64,000 bases of DNA from Fidelibacterota bacterium (GCA_947475295.1 CANJLF010000005.1:92660-156659), one strand, 5' to 3'. Positions 47,028-56,185 are shown, numbered from the stretch's first letter. The notes: generated from the letters alone by a model not told the origin. A program made the numbers and translations.

Positions 47028-47971
47028 GAGGCGCGTTTGAATGACGATGTCCCGCGGCGTTCTTCGACATCATAGTGGCGCGTATAACGTCCGGCGATCA
47101 TCTCGGTCTTCATGATGACGCAGACATCTGTGGTGTTGAACTGATGATCGATGACGGCGCCTTCGCCGACAAAGGCGCCGACGCGCAAGTAACCCTTCAG
47201 CAGCGGCGGCAGGCTGGCCAGCGCTCGCTTCGGATCGATGTCTTCCTTGGGCAGCAGGTTCATGTTGATGAAGCGTTCGGGCAGCGCCTTGGTGCGCAAG
47301 GTCTCCGGCGCCAGGTGATAGTGATAAAGGTACGAAAGCTGCACGGCGAGCTGCTCGGCGTCCGTGCCGGGAAGGCTGGCGCATCCGAACATCAGGTCAA
47401 TGCTGTGGGCGTTCAGGTACTCGGCGATGCCGCGCCACAAGAGGTTCAGCGTCGCGCGGTCGCGGTAGGCGGCGTCGACGCAAGAGCGGCCCAGTTCCAT
47501 GACCACGCCCGGAAAACTCGTCAGCTTCGAGATGTCGTATTCCGAGGCCGAATAAAACCCGCCGGCAGCGCGCGCGTGTTCGCGGCGCATGATGCGGTAG
47601 GTGCCGACCACCTGAGTGTCGTGCGGGCGCTGCTGATCGACCACGATCAGGTGATCGCAGGCCGAATCGTAGCGGTCGAAGTCGCGTTGGGCCGCAGCCA
47701 TCTCGGGCAGCGGATGGGCGCCCATCTCGTCGTAGAACACGCGGTAGCGCAGGGCCTGCGCGGCATCCAGCTCGTTGGCGGAACTCGCAAGACGAATGAT
47801 CTGGTTACCGGCGACGACCGGCTCGATGCTGCAGTTGGGATCGCGGACGAATGCGGTGCCGGCGGCGGTGAACTCGGCGACCGGGCCTTCGAGCTGTGCG
47901 CCGTGCGGCGAGGTCAGCGAGGCGCCGGAAAGCATCTTTTGGTTGGCAGTCTGGGGAAAAAGAACCGTCAT
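47024..47971 (-). CDS. olsB: L-ornithine N-alpha-acyltransferase (OlsB-like GNAT)
   Basis: 315 residues from ATG 47971; a longer ORF upstream has a basic non-conserved leader. OlsB pattern: AAQALRYRVFYDEMGAHPL, RDFDRYDSACDHLIVVD, YRIMRREHARAAGGFYSASE, ELGRSCVDAAYRDRATLNLL and LMFGCASLPGTDAEQLAVQL. It transfers a 3-hydroxyacyl chain from acyl-carrier protein to ornithine, the first step to phosphate-free ornithine lipids. The next gene is a PlsC-family acyltransferase that overlaps it, the olsB-olsA arrangement. Confidence 0.9.
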   Translation of the reverse strand: MTVLFPQTANQKMLSGASLTSPHGAQLEGPVAEFTAAGTAFVRDPNCSIEPVVAGNQIIRLASSANELDAAQALRYRVFYDEMGAHPLPEMAAAQRDFDRYDSACDHLIVVDQQRPHDTQVVGTYRIMRREHARAAGGFYSASEYDISKLTSFPGVVMELGRSCVDAAYRDRATLNLLWRGIAEYLNAHSIDLMFGCASLPGTDAEQLAVQLSYLYHYHLAPETLRTKALPERFINMNLLPKEDIDPKRALASLPPLLKGYLRVGAFVGEGAVIDHQFNTTDVCVIMKTEMIAGRYTRHYDVEERRGTSSFKRAS

Positions 47972-48245
47972 GTTAAATCCGCGTCCATGTCTGTTGCGGG
48001 GATGGTGCTTGCGTCGTCCCAGAAACTGCAGGGTCAGCTTGATCGTCGACTTTAAGGTCGAACCGGTTTTGCGGGTCAGCAAGACCGTCGACCGCAGCGC
48101 CGAACTTGTAAGGCTTCGGACCGTCAAAGGCACTCCCATTGGCGTTCCGCTCCTTAAAGCCATTGTTACTTATTTATGACAGAAAGCCTAGGCCTTCCGT
48201 CCTACCTATCGCAAGACTGTACCCGCGAGGCCACAACATGTCGTG

Positions 48246-48698
48246 TTATCGTTCTGTTTCTTTTTCAGAATCCAAAGGCACGACAAACAGCTCCAGGCGA
48301 TGGCCTACAAGTTTGTAACCATGGGCATGGGCGATCTCGTGTTGGAGCCGCTCGATGTCGTCGTTGCGGAACTCGGTAACCTTGTCCGAGCGCATGTCGA
48401 TCAGGTGGTCGTGGTGGGTGGTGGGGGTTTCCTCATAGCGGGCCCGCCCATCGCCGAATTCATGGCGCTTAACGATGCCGGCATCCTCGAAAAGCCGCAT
48501 CGTCCGGTAAACCGTGGCAATGGAAATGCGCGAATCTTCGGCTACCGACCTACGGTGAACTTCTTCCACGTCAGGGTGATCATGGGCGTCCGACAGCACG
48601 CGCGCGATAATGCGCCGCTGTTCGGTCATTTTCATGCCCTTCTCGACGCAAATTTGTTCGATATGCGATGCCGCAGGATGTGAAGTTGTGTGTGGCAT
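48246..48698 (-). CDS. fur: Fur-family metal-responsive repressor
   Basis: 150 residues. A winged helix (MTEQRRIIARVLSDAHDHPD; RISIATVYRTMRLFEDAGIV) is followed by the metal-binding HEFGDGRARYEETPTTHHDH. The CxxC zinc site of enteric Fur is absent, as is usual in the alphaproteobacterial Fur/Mur group, which often senses manganese. So iron versus manganese is not decidable. Divergent from the TusA-like gene. Confidence 0.92.
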   Translation of the reverse strand: MPHTTSHPAASHIEQICVEKGMKMTEQRRIIARVLSDAHDHPDVEEVHRRSVAEDSRISIATVYRTMRLFEDAGIVKRHEFGDGRARYEETPTTHHDHLIDMRSDKVTEFRNDDIERLQHEIAHAHGYKLVGHRLELFVVPLDSEKETER

Positions 48699-48903
48699 GC
48701 GTTGAGACCGTACCGTTCAGATTGGGGTCAGTTGGGGGAAAAGCGTCAGGAGCTCGCCCGGGAGCCGCCATCTTAGTCTCTTGGCAGCGTCCTTGAAAGG
48801 GAGGGGAAAAGCCCTATAAAGCCCACGAAACCGCGCCGCCCGCCCGTGCCTCTGAGACGAAATCAAAGATTGTCATGCGCCGTGCTTTGCCGAACAATTG
48901 CCC

Positions 48904-49188
48904 ATGACCTCGCCCCAGACATCCGTGGCGTCCACGGCTGAATATTTTATCGATATCACGGGGGACGTGTGTCCCCTGACCTTCGTCAAGACGAAGTTGT
49001 TGCTGGAACGTATGCCGGTCGGGGCCGTGGCAACCGTGCGCCTGAAGGGTGTGCAGCCCCTGGACAACGTCCCGCGCTCGGTCAGAGCCCACGGCCATGA
49101 GGTGGTCGCACTGGTGCCGGAGGCTCCCCAAACAACCGGCGCATCCGATCCGCGCCTGCCGCATATCCTGACGATTCGCCGGCGTTAG
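48904..49188 (+). CDS. TusA-like sulfurtransferase
   Basis: 94 residues from ATG 48904 (TTG 48898 is the alternative). The active Cys is in DITGDVCPLTFVKTKLLLER, a CPxT variant of the usual CPxP motif that is common in this alphaproteobacterial branch. LDNVPRSVRAHGHEV follows. TusA proteins carry persulfide sulfur for tRNA thiolation or other paths; the specific role is open. Convergent with rimI, where the stop codons abut. Confidence 0.82.
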   Translation: MTSPQTSVASTAEYFIDITGDVCPLTFVKTKLLLERMPVGAVATVRLKGVQPLDNVPRSVRAHGHEVVALVPEAPQTTGASDPRLPHILTIRRR

Positions 49189-49662
49189 TTAGAGCGAACG
49201 GCTCATCATGATCGCATCGACGGGTGCCTTGGCCGGATCGCTGCGGTAATAGTCCGGCCGTCGGCCGCACGGCGCAAAGCCGTGCCGGGCATACAACGCG
49301 CAGGCCGCGGCATTGTCGGCGGCGACTTCTAGAAACAGCCGCGTGGTTTTGCCGGCCTTTAAGGTTTCAAAAGCTTGCCGCAGCAATTTTGAGGCCAGAC
49401 CTTTGCGCCGCAGCTCAGGGACAACAGCCAGCGTTAGGACTTCCGCTTCGTCGGCCGCCGCTCGCATCAGAATAAATCCTTCGGGGGATTCCTCGTTCAC
49501 GATCCCTCCTATAACAATCCAGGCCGCGACGCCGGGTTGTTGCAGCAATGCTGCGAACTCAGCTTCTTGCCACGGTGCTGGAAAACTCAAAGCGTGGAGT
49601 GCCCCCAGAACTTCGGCGTGCTCGGGCCCGGCGCGAAAAACATTCATGGCCAAAAGACTCAT
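49189..49662 (-). CDS. rimI: Ribosomal-protein-alanine N-acetyltransferase
   Basis: 157 residues. GNAT fold with VLTLAVVPELRRKGLASKLL as the acetyl-CoA loop, FLEVAADNAAACALYARHGF and RPDYYRSDPAKAPVDAIMMS. Its start overlaps the tsaB stop by four bases, the standard tsaB-rimI pairing. Acetylates S18 in E. coli. Confidence 0.93.
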   Translation of the reverse strand: MSLLAMNVFRAGPEHAEVLGALHALSFPAPWQEAEFAALLQQPGVAAWIVIGGIVNEESPEGFILMRAAADEAEVLTLAVVPELRRKGLASKLLRQAFETLKAGKTTRLFLEVAADNAAACALYARHGFAPCGRRPDYYRSDPAKAPVDAIMMSRSL

Positions 49663-50348
49663 GGCCTAAGTCTGCCGCCATGCTGCGGCATGATCGCATC
49701 GGGTGGGCGCACATAAACCGGCAGCGGACCACCGGTAACGGCATCGCGCGCGGCGGCAAGGCGGGCGAGGGCCGCCATATCCGGTAAAGCCTCGGCAGCC
49801 GACACTATGGCGCGCGGGCCCAACACCGCCGTGGCCAGGGTCGCGGCATCACCGACGACGAGCGTTGACCCCGGCGCACACCATGCCGCGAGATCGCTCG
49901 GCGCCAGCGCGCACACGCCGCGAATCTCTCGCAAGGCGTTGTCGAACTGTTGGACGTAAAGATCGCCGCGTTTGGTATCGACGGCGGCGAGAATATTGGG
50001 GGCTGCCTTGCGCTCCGTCTCGGGCGCCATGGCTGCAAGAACTTCCGTCGTCATGACGCCGATAACCGGCTTGCTTGCGGCCAGGCCCAACCCGCGCGCG
50101 GCCGCCAAACCGACCCGAACGCCGGTGAAAGAGCCCGGCCCCACGGTCACGGCGATGCGATCCAGCGCGGCGTAGCTCGTGCCCGCTTTCGCCATGACCG
50201 CCTCGATCATGGGCATCAGGGCTTCGGCCTGCCCCTGGTCCATGGCCGCCCGCGCCGCGGCCAGCACCTTGCCGTCGCGCCCCGAACTTACGGAATAGAG
50301 GCCGGCGGAGCAGGCGGCAACGGCCGTGTCGAAGGCGAGAATCAGCAT
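49659..50348 (-). CDS. tsaB: tRNA threonylcarbamoyladenosine biosynthesis protein TsaB
   Basis: 229 residues. ILAFDTAVAACSAGLYS, VTVGPGSFTGVRVGLAAARG and ILAAVDTKRGDLYVQQF are the ASKHA-fold motifs. Partner of TsaD (56186) and TsaE for the t6A37 modification of tRNAs. 100 bases upstream is the divergent dipeptidase gene. Confidence 0.94.
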   Translation of the reverse strand: MLILAFDTAVAACSAGLYSVSSGRDGKVLAAARAAMDQGQAEALMPMIEAVMAKAGTSYAALDRIAVTVGPGSFTGVRVGLAAARGLGLAASKPVIGVMTTEVLAAMAPETERKAAPNILAAVDTKRGDLYVQQFDNALREIRGVCALAPSDLAAWCAPGSTLVVGDAATLATAVLGPRAIVSAAEALPDMAALARLAAARDAVTGGPLPVYVRPPDAIMPQHGGRLRP

Positions 50349-50448
50349 AAGGCCCTATATGTACGAGATGTGCGGTGCGCCGGCAGAATATTCGCTATCA
50401 TGACGCATCGCCATCCGCACTATAGTTTGAGCATGCTGATTGAACATC

Positions 50449-51012
50449 ATGACCCTGGTTGAGATCGCGAAGCCCGCCTACGACGTCGATATTTTCATCG
50501 CTTACGCCACGGCGCAGAACTTCACCGGCAAACCGGTTTATGCCCGCCCGGGCTGTTATCTTCATCCCGATGCCGCCCTCTGCCTCACCAAGGCCATCGT
50601 GCTGGCCGCCCAGCTAGGTTTGCGCTTCAAGGTCTTCGACGCTTTTCGCCCAGCCGAAGCGCAATGGGTCCTCTGGAACCACACGCCCGATCCCGACTTC
50701 CTCGCCGATCCCCGGCGCGGCTCGCCGCACTCCATGGGCGTCGCGGTGGATTTGACGCTGATCGACGGCACGGGCAATGAACTCGACATGGGCACGGCTT
50801 TCGATGCCTTCACGCCGCGCTCCCATCACGGCGCGCTTGATATTTCCGCCGAGGCTCAGCGCAACCGCGCGCTGCTCCTGGGCCTCATGACGGCGGCCGG
50901 CTGGGACTTTTTCCGCAACGAGTGGTGGCACTATCAGCTGTTCAGTCCGCGCGGCCGCTACGAAGTGCTGAGCGACAAAGTTTTGCCGCAGCCGATGATG
51001 CCGCCGAGCTAA
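50449..51012 (+). CDS. ddpX: D-alanyl-D-alanine dipeptidase (VanX/DdpX family)
   Basis: 187 residues from ATG 50449 (TTG 50440 is possible). Zinc ligands and catalytic residues are in GSPHSMGVAVDLTLID (S-x-H-x6-D) and RNEWWHYQLF (E-x-x-H). VFDAFRPAEAQWVLW gives the conserved Arg. It cleaves D-Ala-D-Ala to recycle cell-wall peptides. No van genes are nearby and there is no evident signal peptide, so a housekeeping role is more likely than resistance. Confidence 0.92.
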   Translation: MTLVEIAKPAYDVDIFIAYATAQNFTGKPVYARPGCYLHPDAALCLTKAIVLAAQLGLRFKVFDAFRPAEAQWVLWNHTPDPDFLADPRRGSPHSMGVAVDLTLIDGTGNELDMGTAFDAFTPRSHHGALDISAEAQRNRALLLGLMTAAGWDFFRNEWWHYQLFSPRGRYEVLSDKVLPQPMMPPS

Positions 51013-51015
51013 GAT

Positions 51016-52266
51016 TCAGGCTTGCGCGAGAATCTCCGCGACGGACTTGGGCTTGCGTGCCGCCTTGGCGGGATTTTTCTGAATCTCCAGCGCCAGATCC
51101 AGCCACTCGGCGGCCTTGGCGGTGTCGCCGCGTTCGCGCCGCTCGACGTCGGCCAGCAGCTGCGCGGCGCGCGCGCGAATATGCGGCGCGGCGTCGTCGC
51201 CGGTCAGGCCCGACAAGCGGTTACGTGTTTGCCCCCACAGCTCGGCCTCCAGGGAGGCCGACGCCACGGCCAAGCGGCTCTCAGGATGATCGGGCGCGGC
51301 CTTCGCCAAGCCGTCGATGCGCCGTGCCCAGTCCAGGGCCGACTCACCCGGCACCAACATGCGATAGGCGGCGAGCAATTCGATGCCGGGCTTCACCGCC
51401 CAGGCGCGCTCGACGGCTCCTGCGGCCTTGCGGCCCCTGCCTTGCGCGGTCATGGCTTTGGCGAAAACCGTCACAGCGGCCTGATTGGCGTCGTCGACGT
51501 CCATGGCTTTTTTCGCCGCGTTGACGGCGGCAGAAGCATCGCCCCGGCCCAGCGCCGCTTGGGCCTGCAGCGTCTGCAGACGCGACTTCAGACGTTTCAA
51601 TTCGGTCGCGGAAAAAGCCTCGCGCGCGAGTTTTTCGTCCAAGGCCGATAAGGCTTCGGGCCAGCGTTCGGCGGCGATCTCCATGTCGATCACAGTCTGC
51701 AGCGCCCAACCCGGCGCGTCTTTGCGCGTCAACGCGCGTTTTGCATGGGTCAGCGCGCCGGCCACGTCGCCGTCGCGCATGGCTTTGTCGGCCAGCGCGC
51801 GAAGACCGGCGAGCTCGGTTTCAGGCCGCGCCAGCAGCGCTTCCGCCGCAATCTGCATCTCTCGGGCGTCGCCCGACAGGGCCGCAGCGTCCCTGCGCAA
51901 CACCATCACCGCCGGATTTTCCTGCAGCAAGGTCGCGGCCTCGCGCGCGAATTTTTTGGCCGCTTTGCCTTGTCCCGCCTGAACCGCGGCGAAACCGTCA
52001 CCCAGGCTGGCCAGTCCGCGTTTGAAGCGCCGCTCGCGCCGCGCGGTCGCAAAAGCCTGTACGGTGCCGCCGACGACGGCGAGCAAACGCATCACCAGCA
52101 GGATCACGATCACCGCAACAATGATGGTCGTGATAAGAATGCCGACCGAGGTTTCAATCTGCCAACCACGCCAGGTCATGCTGACGCTGCCGGGATCGTT
52201 GGCCAGCCAGACCGCGCCCGTCACCAGCGCCGCCACCAACACCACATACAGAATCAAACGCGTCAT
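51016..52266 (-). CDS. hemY: HemY-type TPR membrane protein
   Basis: 416 residues. Two N-terminal membrane helices (RLILYVVLVAALVTGAVWLA and ILITTIIVAVIVILLVMRLL) are followed by tetratricopeptide-like helical repeats, for example AAVQAGQGKAAKKFAREAAT and AAERWPEALSALDEKLAREA. The HemY family of heme gene clusters is not an enzyme of heme synthesis itself; it is thought to scaffold. Directly downstream (4 bases) of the hemD-mitofilin fusion and probably functions with it. Confidence 0.88.
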   Translation of the reverse strand: MTRLILYVVLVAALVTGAVWLANDPGSVSMTWRGWQIETSVGILITTIIVAVIVILLVMRLLAVVGGTVQAFATARRERRFKRGLASLGDGFAAVQAGQGKAAKKFAREAATLLQENPAVMVLRRDAAALSGDAREMQIAAEALLARPETELAGLRALADKAMRDGDVAGALTHAKRALTRKDAPGWALQTVIDMEIAAERWPEALSALDEKLAREAFSATELKRLKSRLQTLQAQAALGRGDASAAVNAAKKAMDVDDANQAAVTVFAKAMTAQGRGRKAAGAVERAWAVKPGIELLAAYRMLVPGESALDWARRIDGLAKAAPDHPESRLAVASASLEAELWGQTRNRLSGLTGDDAAPHIRARAAQLLADVERRERGDTAKAAEWLDLALEIQKNPAKAARKPKSVAEILAQA

Positions 52267-52270
52267 GGGA

Positions 52271-55200
52271 TCACTGACCGTTAGCTGCGGGTGTGGGTAG
52301 ACCCGAGGCCGTGCCCGCTACGATGGCGACGGACTTAATGGTGGCCTCGGCCGCAGCGTGTTCGGCGGCGACGCGGGTTTTAGCCAAGGCCAGCCACGGC
52401 TCGACCGCCGTCGCCGCGCTGCCGCTCAATCCGTTCATCTCGGTCACCGCTGCGCCCAAATCGCCCTCGGCCAGGCGCCGCCCGGCGCGGGCAAGGATCG
52501 CCGAGACGCTTGTGCCGGCGGCGTCGCCGTCAAGGCGGCGCACGGTCACGATCGACAGCATGCGGTCGAGGATGCGCCGGTACCAGGCGGCGGTGTCAGT
52601 TGGGATGGCTTCGGCGCGCATGGCCGCTGCCGCTGCTGCGCTGAAACGGCGCTGCAACTCCGGCAATGTCGGAATCCCTTGGGCCGCTGCCGGCGCAAAG
52701 GCACTGTCGTCGATGGTCAGGCCGCCGGCGCGAGCCGCCAGCGCCTTGGCGGTTTGCAGCTCAAGCGCGAAGGGATGTCCCGCCAGCACCGCTTCGCGCC
52801 ACTGGGCCACGGCCATGAGCAGGGCGATGTTGGTGCTTTGCTCGACCATGGTGCGCCGTGCGCTGGTCTCCAGCGACGTCACGCGGTCGGATAGCGCCAG
52901 CACGCTGTTGGCTTCGGCGCTACGGCCCTCCAGCATATTCAGCCGCTTGCTCAAGTCCTCCAGCCGCGCCGAGTTGCCGATGGCGGCTTCCAGGGTGGCG
53001 ATGCGCGCGCTGACGGCCACAAGCTGCTTTGCTTGGCTCGCAAGGCTGTCGCCCAGCGACGTGACGGCTTCGCCGTCTTGGCCGGCTTTGCGCGCTTCCA
53101 ATGCAACGAGGCGCTGCGTCAATTCCTGCTTGGCGGCATTCAAGCTGTCGGTTGTCGCAGCGCTCCCGGCTTGCCGCTCCAAGACACTCAAGCGGGCTTT
53201 GAGGGCATTGACGTCGGCTTGAAGCGGCGAAGCTGTTTCTGTCGGTGGATTTGTCGGCGTGGCGGGCGCGCCGCTCACGATCTGTGTGACTCGCGGCATC
53301 CACCAGGACGCCGTACCCATGGCCGTCACCGCGACGACGGCCAGAATCACAAACAACACCGCGACCCGGCCTGCGCCGCTGCGGCTCTCCGTGTCGTGGG
53401 GCGGCATTGGCGCAGATGTGTAGCTCGCGGACGAAGCGGCGGCGCGTTCAACTGTTTCAGGCTCCGGCGCGGGCGCGTCGCTATGACCCAGGTATTTGAA
53501 GCGCTGGTCCTGGGCGCGCAGGTCGGCGGCGTCTTCGGCCAAAAGGCGTGCCGCCCGTCCACCGGTCCGCGCGGCGGGTTTGCTTTCGGCGACGGTCTCG
53601 GATGTCTCCGGGGCCGGATTTTCGGCGGCAATATTGCCTGCCATGGGAGGCGAATTCATAGGTGGCGAATTCTCTGGCACGTTCTGGTCTTCCTTCGCTG
53701 GCGGCGGCGCCGTCCTGATATCTGGAGTTTTTATCTCGGGAGCCTTGATTTCGGGTTTCGGAGGTTCTGGATTCAAGTCCTTCGTGATCAAGGGCGGCGC
53801 CACAGCCGGCGGCGCCATTGTAGCCGATGGCCGCTCTGGCGCCATGATGATGGTGGGGGCGATGCTAGGAGCCGTGCTTAGAGCTTTGTCCGGGGTGATG
53901 CCCGGACCCATGTCCCAGGCTGGGCTGGGACTATCGGCGGCCGGCGCGCTGCTGCGGCGGCGTAACCAGCCCATAAACAGCGTGCCCAAACCTACAGACA
54001 GCAAGCTCGCGGACGGTAGGCGCTGGGCTTTTTCCTGTTGTTTGCGTTCTTGATCCATACGCCGCCGCTGGGCTTTTTCCTCGGCCTTTTTTTCCGCCGC
54101 CTGCGCTTTCTCCTGCCTGATGTGGGCGGCATACTCCTGGGCGACGCGCGTCTTTTCGGCTTTCTCTTGGGCGCGCCGTTCCCGCATGATCTGTTCCTCG
54201 CGCTCACGGTGTTCGCGCGCTAGGCGATCACGTTCGGCCTGTTTCTGCGCCAGCCGCGTGCGCTCGGCCCGATCAGATTCAGCTTTCTCACGAGCGATGC
54301 GGTCGCGCTCGGCCTTCTCCACCACCGCCTTTTCGGCTGCAACTTGTTCTTCGCGCTCACGCTGTTCGCGCTTTTGGCGATCCCGTTCTGCCTGTTCGCG
54401 CGCGAGGCGTTCGCGCTCGGCCCGTTCGTCTTCCGCCTTCTCACGCGCGATCCGGTCTCGCTCGGCTTTTTCCGCAGCCAGCCGCTCGCCTTCAAGACGG
54501 TTGCGCTCGGCCTGTTCTCGGGCAAGCCGTTCGCGCTCTGTGCGTTCTGCCTCGGCCCTTTCGCGGGCGGCTTGTTCTTCGCGCGCCCGCTGTTCGCGCG
54601 CAAGGCGTTCGCGTTCGGCTTTTTCCGCCGCTAAGCGTTCGCGCTCCTGGCGCTGGCGCTCGGCAGCCTCCAGGGCCAGCCGTTCCTGCTCGCTCCTGGC
54701 TTGCGCGATCTGCTCGGCAGCGATGCGGTCGCGCTCGCCTTTTTCGGCTGCCAGCCGCTCGCGCTCCAGCCTATCCTGCTCGGCACGTTCCTTGCTGAGC
54801 CGTTCCCGCTCGGCCTTGTCGGCGGCGGCCTTGTCGGCGGCGATCCGTTCCCACTCCGCTTTCTCCGCCGCGAGCCGCTTACGCTCAAGGCGTTCCTGCT
54901 CCGCACGCTCTCTGGCGATGCGTTCACGTTCAGCTTTTTCGGCGGCGGCTTTTTCAGCGGCGATGCGGTCACGCTCGGCTTTCTCCGCTGCCAAGCGCTC
55001 GCGTTCCAACCGCTCGCGTTCGGCGCGCTCCTGGGCCGCACGTTCTTTAGCGGCGCGTTCTTGCGCGACGCGCTCCCGTTCGGCGAGACGCCGCGCTTCG
55101 CGTTCCTGCTCTGCCTTCTCTTGCTCAAGGCGCTTGCGTTCCGCCTTCTCGCGCTCGACCCGTTCCCGGGCGATACGTTCTTGCTCGGCTTTGTCCCGCG

Positions 55201-56101
55201 CCGCTTGTTCGCGCGCGGTCTGCTCGGCGGCCAGACGCTCCTTCTCGGCGCGCTCTTTTTCGGTTTGTTCGCGCGCCAATTTTTCTCGCTCGGCCCGTTC
55301 CTGGGCTTGGCGTTCTTCTTCAACGCGGCGGCGTTCGGATTCTTCGCGGGCGCGGGCTTCGCGCGCGGCCCGCTCTTCTTCAACCCGGTCCACCAACTTG
55401 AGATCGAGCGCGCCGAAGACGGTATCGAGATCGGCGGACTGCGGCACACTGACGCCGCCCAACTTCAAAGCCCGCAACGGTGCGGCTACAACTGGCGTTG
55501 CCGCCACGCACGGCAGCTCGCGCACGAGGGGCTCCAGTTCCTCGCGCTGCACCAGGGCGACAAAGGCTCGTGCTTCGTCGGCTGACAAAAACAACGCGGC
55601 ATCCAGCGTGCGGTTCTGCAAAGCCGCGCGCACGATCTCGGGCATCTGCTCGGCGCGCTTCAGCGTGTAAAGCGGCCAGGGGCGAACGGCAAAGCCCATG
55701 TTGCTCAACATGGCCGACAGATTGATCGGCGCCGCCGTGCTGCAGGCGTAAATCAGCGCGCCGCCGGCTGGCGTGATTTTCCGCTCCACCAGCCGCGCGA
55801 GATCGGCGGAATCGTCCTTCGCGGCTTCCACTTGTTTGAAGCCGAAGCGCCGCAAGGACGCCGCCGTCATTTCACTGTCGGCGAAAACCGGAAAGGTTCG
55901 CACGCCGACATTGTCGGCCAGGGCCCGTGCGCCTTCGGCGCTGGTGACCAGGAAACCTTGCGCGCCGGCCAAATTGATCTTGGGAACATCGGGCCGCTCC
56001 GCCGTCACCAAAGGTGCGGTCAGCACCTGATGGCCGCGGGCTTCCAGAGCAGCAGCCGAGACGCGCGAGTCTTGCGCCGATTGTGTAATTAGAACCCGCA
56101 T
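52271..56101 (-). CDS. HemD-mitofilin fusion: uroporphyrinogen-III synthase, long charged helix, Mic60-like C-terminus
   Basis: 1276 residues in one frame. Residues 1-235 are a HemD domain (RVLITQSAQDSRVSAAALEA, FLVTSAEGARALADN, AALFLSADEARAFVALVQRE), which closes the tetrapyrrole ring with inversion of ring D. About 237-692 is almost pure E/R/K/A/Q/L with i to i+4 charge pairs, as in single alpha-helices or coiled coils; it contains three 40-residue tandem units. A short hydrophobic patch (SLLSVGLGTLFMGWL) and a Pro-rich linker (715-905) follow. Then come one membrane helix (RVAVLFVILAVVAVTAMGTA, about 912-932), a second coiled coil (955-1080) and a mitofilin-like C-terminal domain (ALLMAVAQWREAVLAGHPFA; DTAAWYRRILDRML). 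Mitofilin/Mic60 bends membranes in mitochondria and alphaproteobacteria. The two are separate neighbouring genes in related species. No frameshift or stop separates them here. HemD would face the cytosol. Confidence 0.85.
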   Translation of the reverse strand: MRVLITQSAQDSRVSAAALEARGHQVLTAPLVTAERPDVPKINLAGAQGFLVTSAEGARALADNVGVRTFPVFADSEMTAASLRRFGFKQVEAAKDDSADLARLVERKITPAGGALIYACSTAAPINLSAMLSNMGFAVRPWPLYTLKRAEQMPEIVRAALQNRTLDAALFLSADEARAFVALVQREELEPLVRELPCVAATPVVAAPLRALKLGGVSVPQSADLDTVFGALDLKLVDRVEEERAAREARAREESERRRVEEERQAQERAEREKLAREQTEKERAEKERLAAEQTAREQAARDKAEQERIARERVEREKAERKRLEQEKAEQEREARRLAERERVAQERAAKERAAQERAERERLERERLAAEKAERDRIAAEKAAAEKAERERIARERAEQERLERKRLAAEKAEWERIAADKAAADKAERERLSKERAEQDRLERERLAAEKGERDRIAAEQIAQARSEQERLALEAAERQRQERERLAAEKAERERLAREQRAREEQAARERAEAERTERERLAREQAERNRLEGERLAAEKAERDRIAREKAEDERAERERLAREQAERDRQKREQREREEQVAAEKAVVEKAERDRIAREKAESDRAERTRLAQKQAERDRLAREHREREEQIMRERRAQEKAEKTRVAQEYAAHIRQEKAQAAEKKAEEKAQRRRMDQERKQQEKAQRLPSASLLSVGLGTLFMGWLRRRSSAPAADSPSPAWDMGPGITPDKALSTAPSIAPTIIMAPERPSATMAPPAVAPPLITKDLNPEPPKPEIKAPEIKTPDIRTAPPPAKEDQNVPENSPPMNSPPMAGNIAAENPAPETSETVAESKPAARTGGRAARLLAEDAADLRAQDQRFKYLGHSDAPAPEPETVERAAASSASYTSAPMPPHDTESRSGAGRVAVLFVILAVVAVTAMGTASWWMPRVTQIVSGAPATPTNPPTETASPLQADVNALKARLSVLERQAGSAATTDSLNAAKQELTQRLVALEARKAGQDGEAVTSLGDSLASQAKQLVAVSARIATLEAAIGNSARLEDLSKRLNMLEGRSAEANSVLALSDRVTSLETSARRTMVEQSTNIALLMAVAQWREAVLAGHPFALELQTAKALAARAGGLTIDDSAFAPAAAQGIPTLPELQRRFSAAAAAAMRAEAIPTDTAAWYRRILDRMLSIVTVRRLDGDAAGTSVSAILARAGRRLAEGDLGAAVTEMNGLSGSAATAVEPWLALAKTRVAAEHAAAEATIKSVAIVAGTASGLPTPAANGQ
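54668..55027 (-). repeat. Three tandem 120-bp coding repeats in the charged helix
   Basis: Units at 54908-55027, 54788-54907 and 54668-54787 encode 40 residues each, of the form RAEQERLERKRLAAEKAEWE then RIAADKAAADKAERERLSKE. The first two agree at most positions, and the third diverges in its second half. The surrounding helix shows looser 11- and 18-residue periodicity. Confidence 0.8.
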
Positions 56102-56185
56102 GGCTGTCTGGCAGCGTCTCCCTGGCGTCTATTCCTTAAGTGTTGTAGAGGCTGCCTTATAAGGTGAAAAGGCCCCCAATTTTTC

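Noticed and set aside
54120..55670. 516-codon Arg/Ser-rich ORF on the + strand
   Set aside because: It is the antisense shadow of the E/R-rich helix of the hemD-mitofilin fusion; its composition is that of the complementary codons, with no family motifs.
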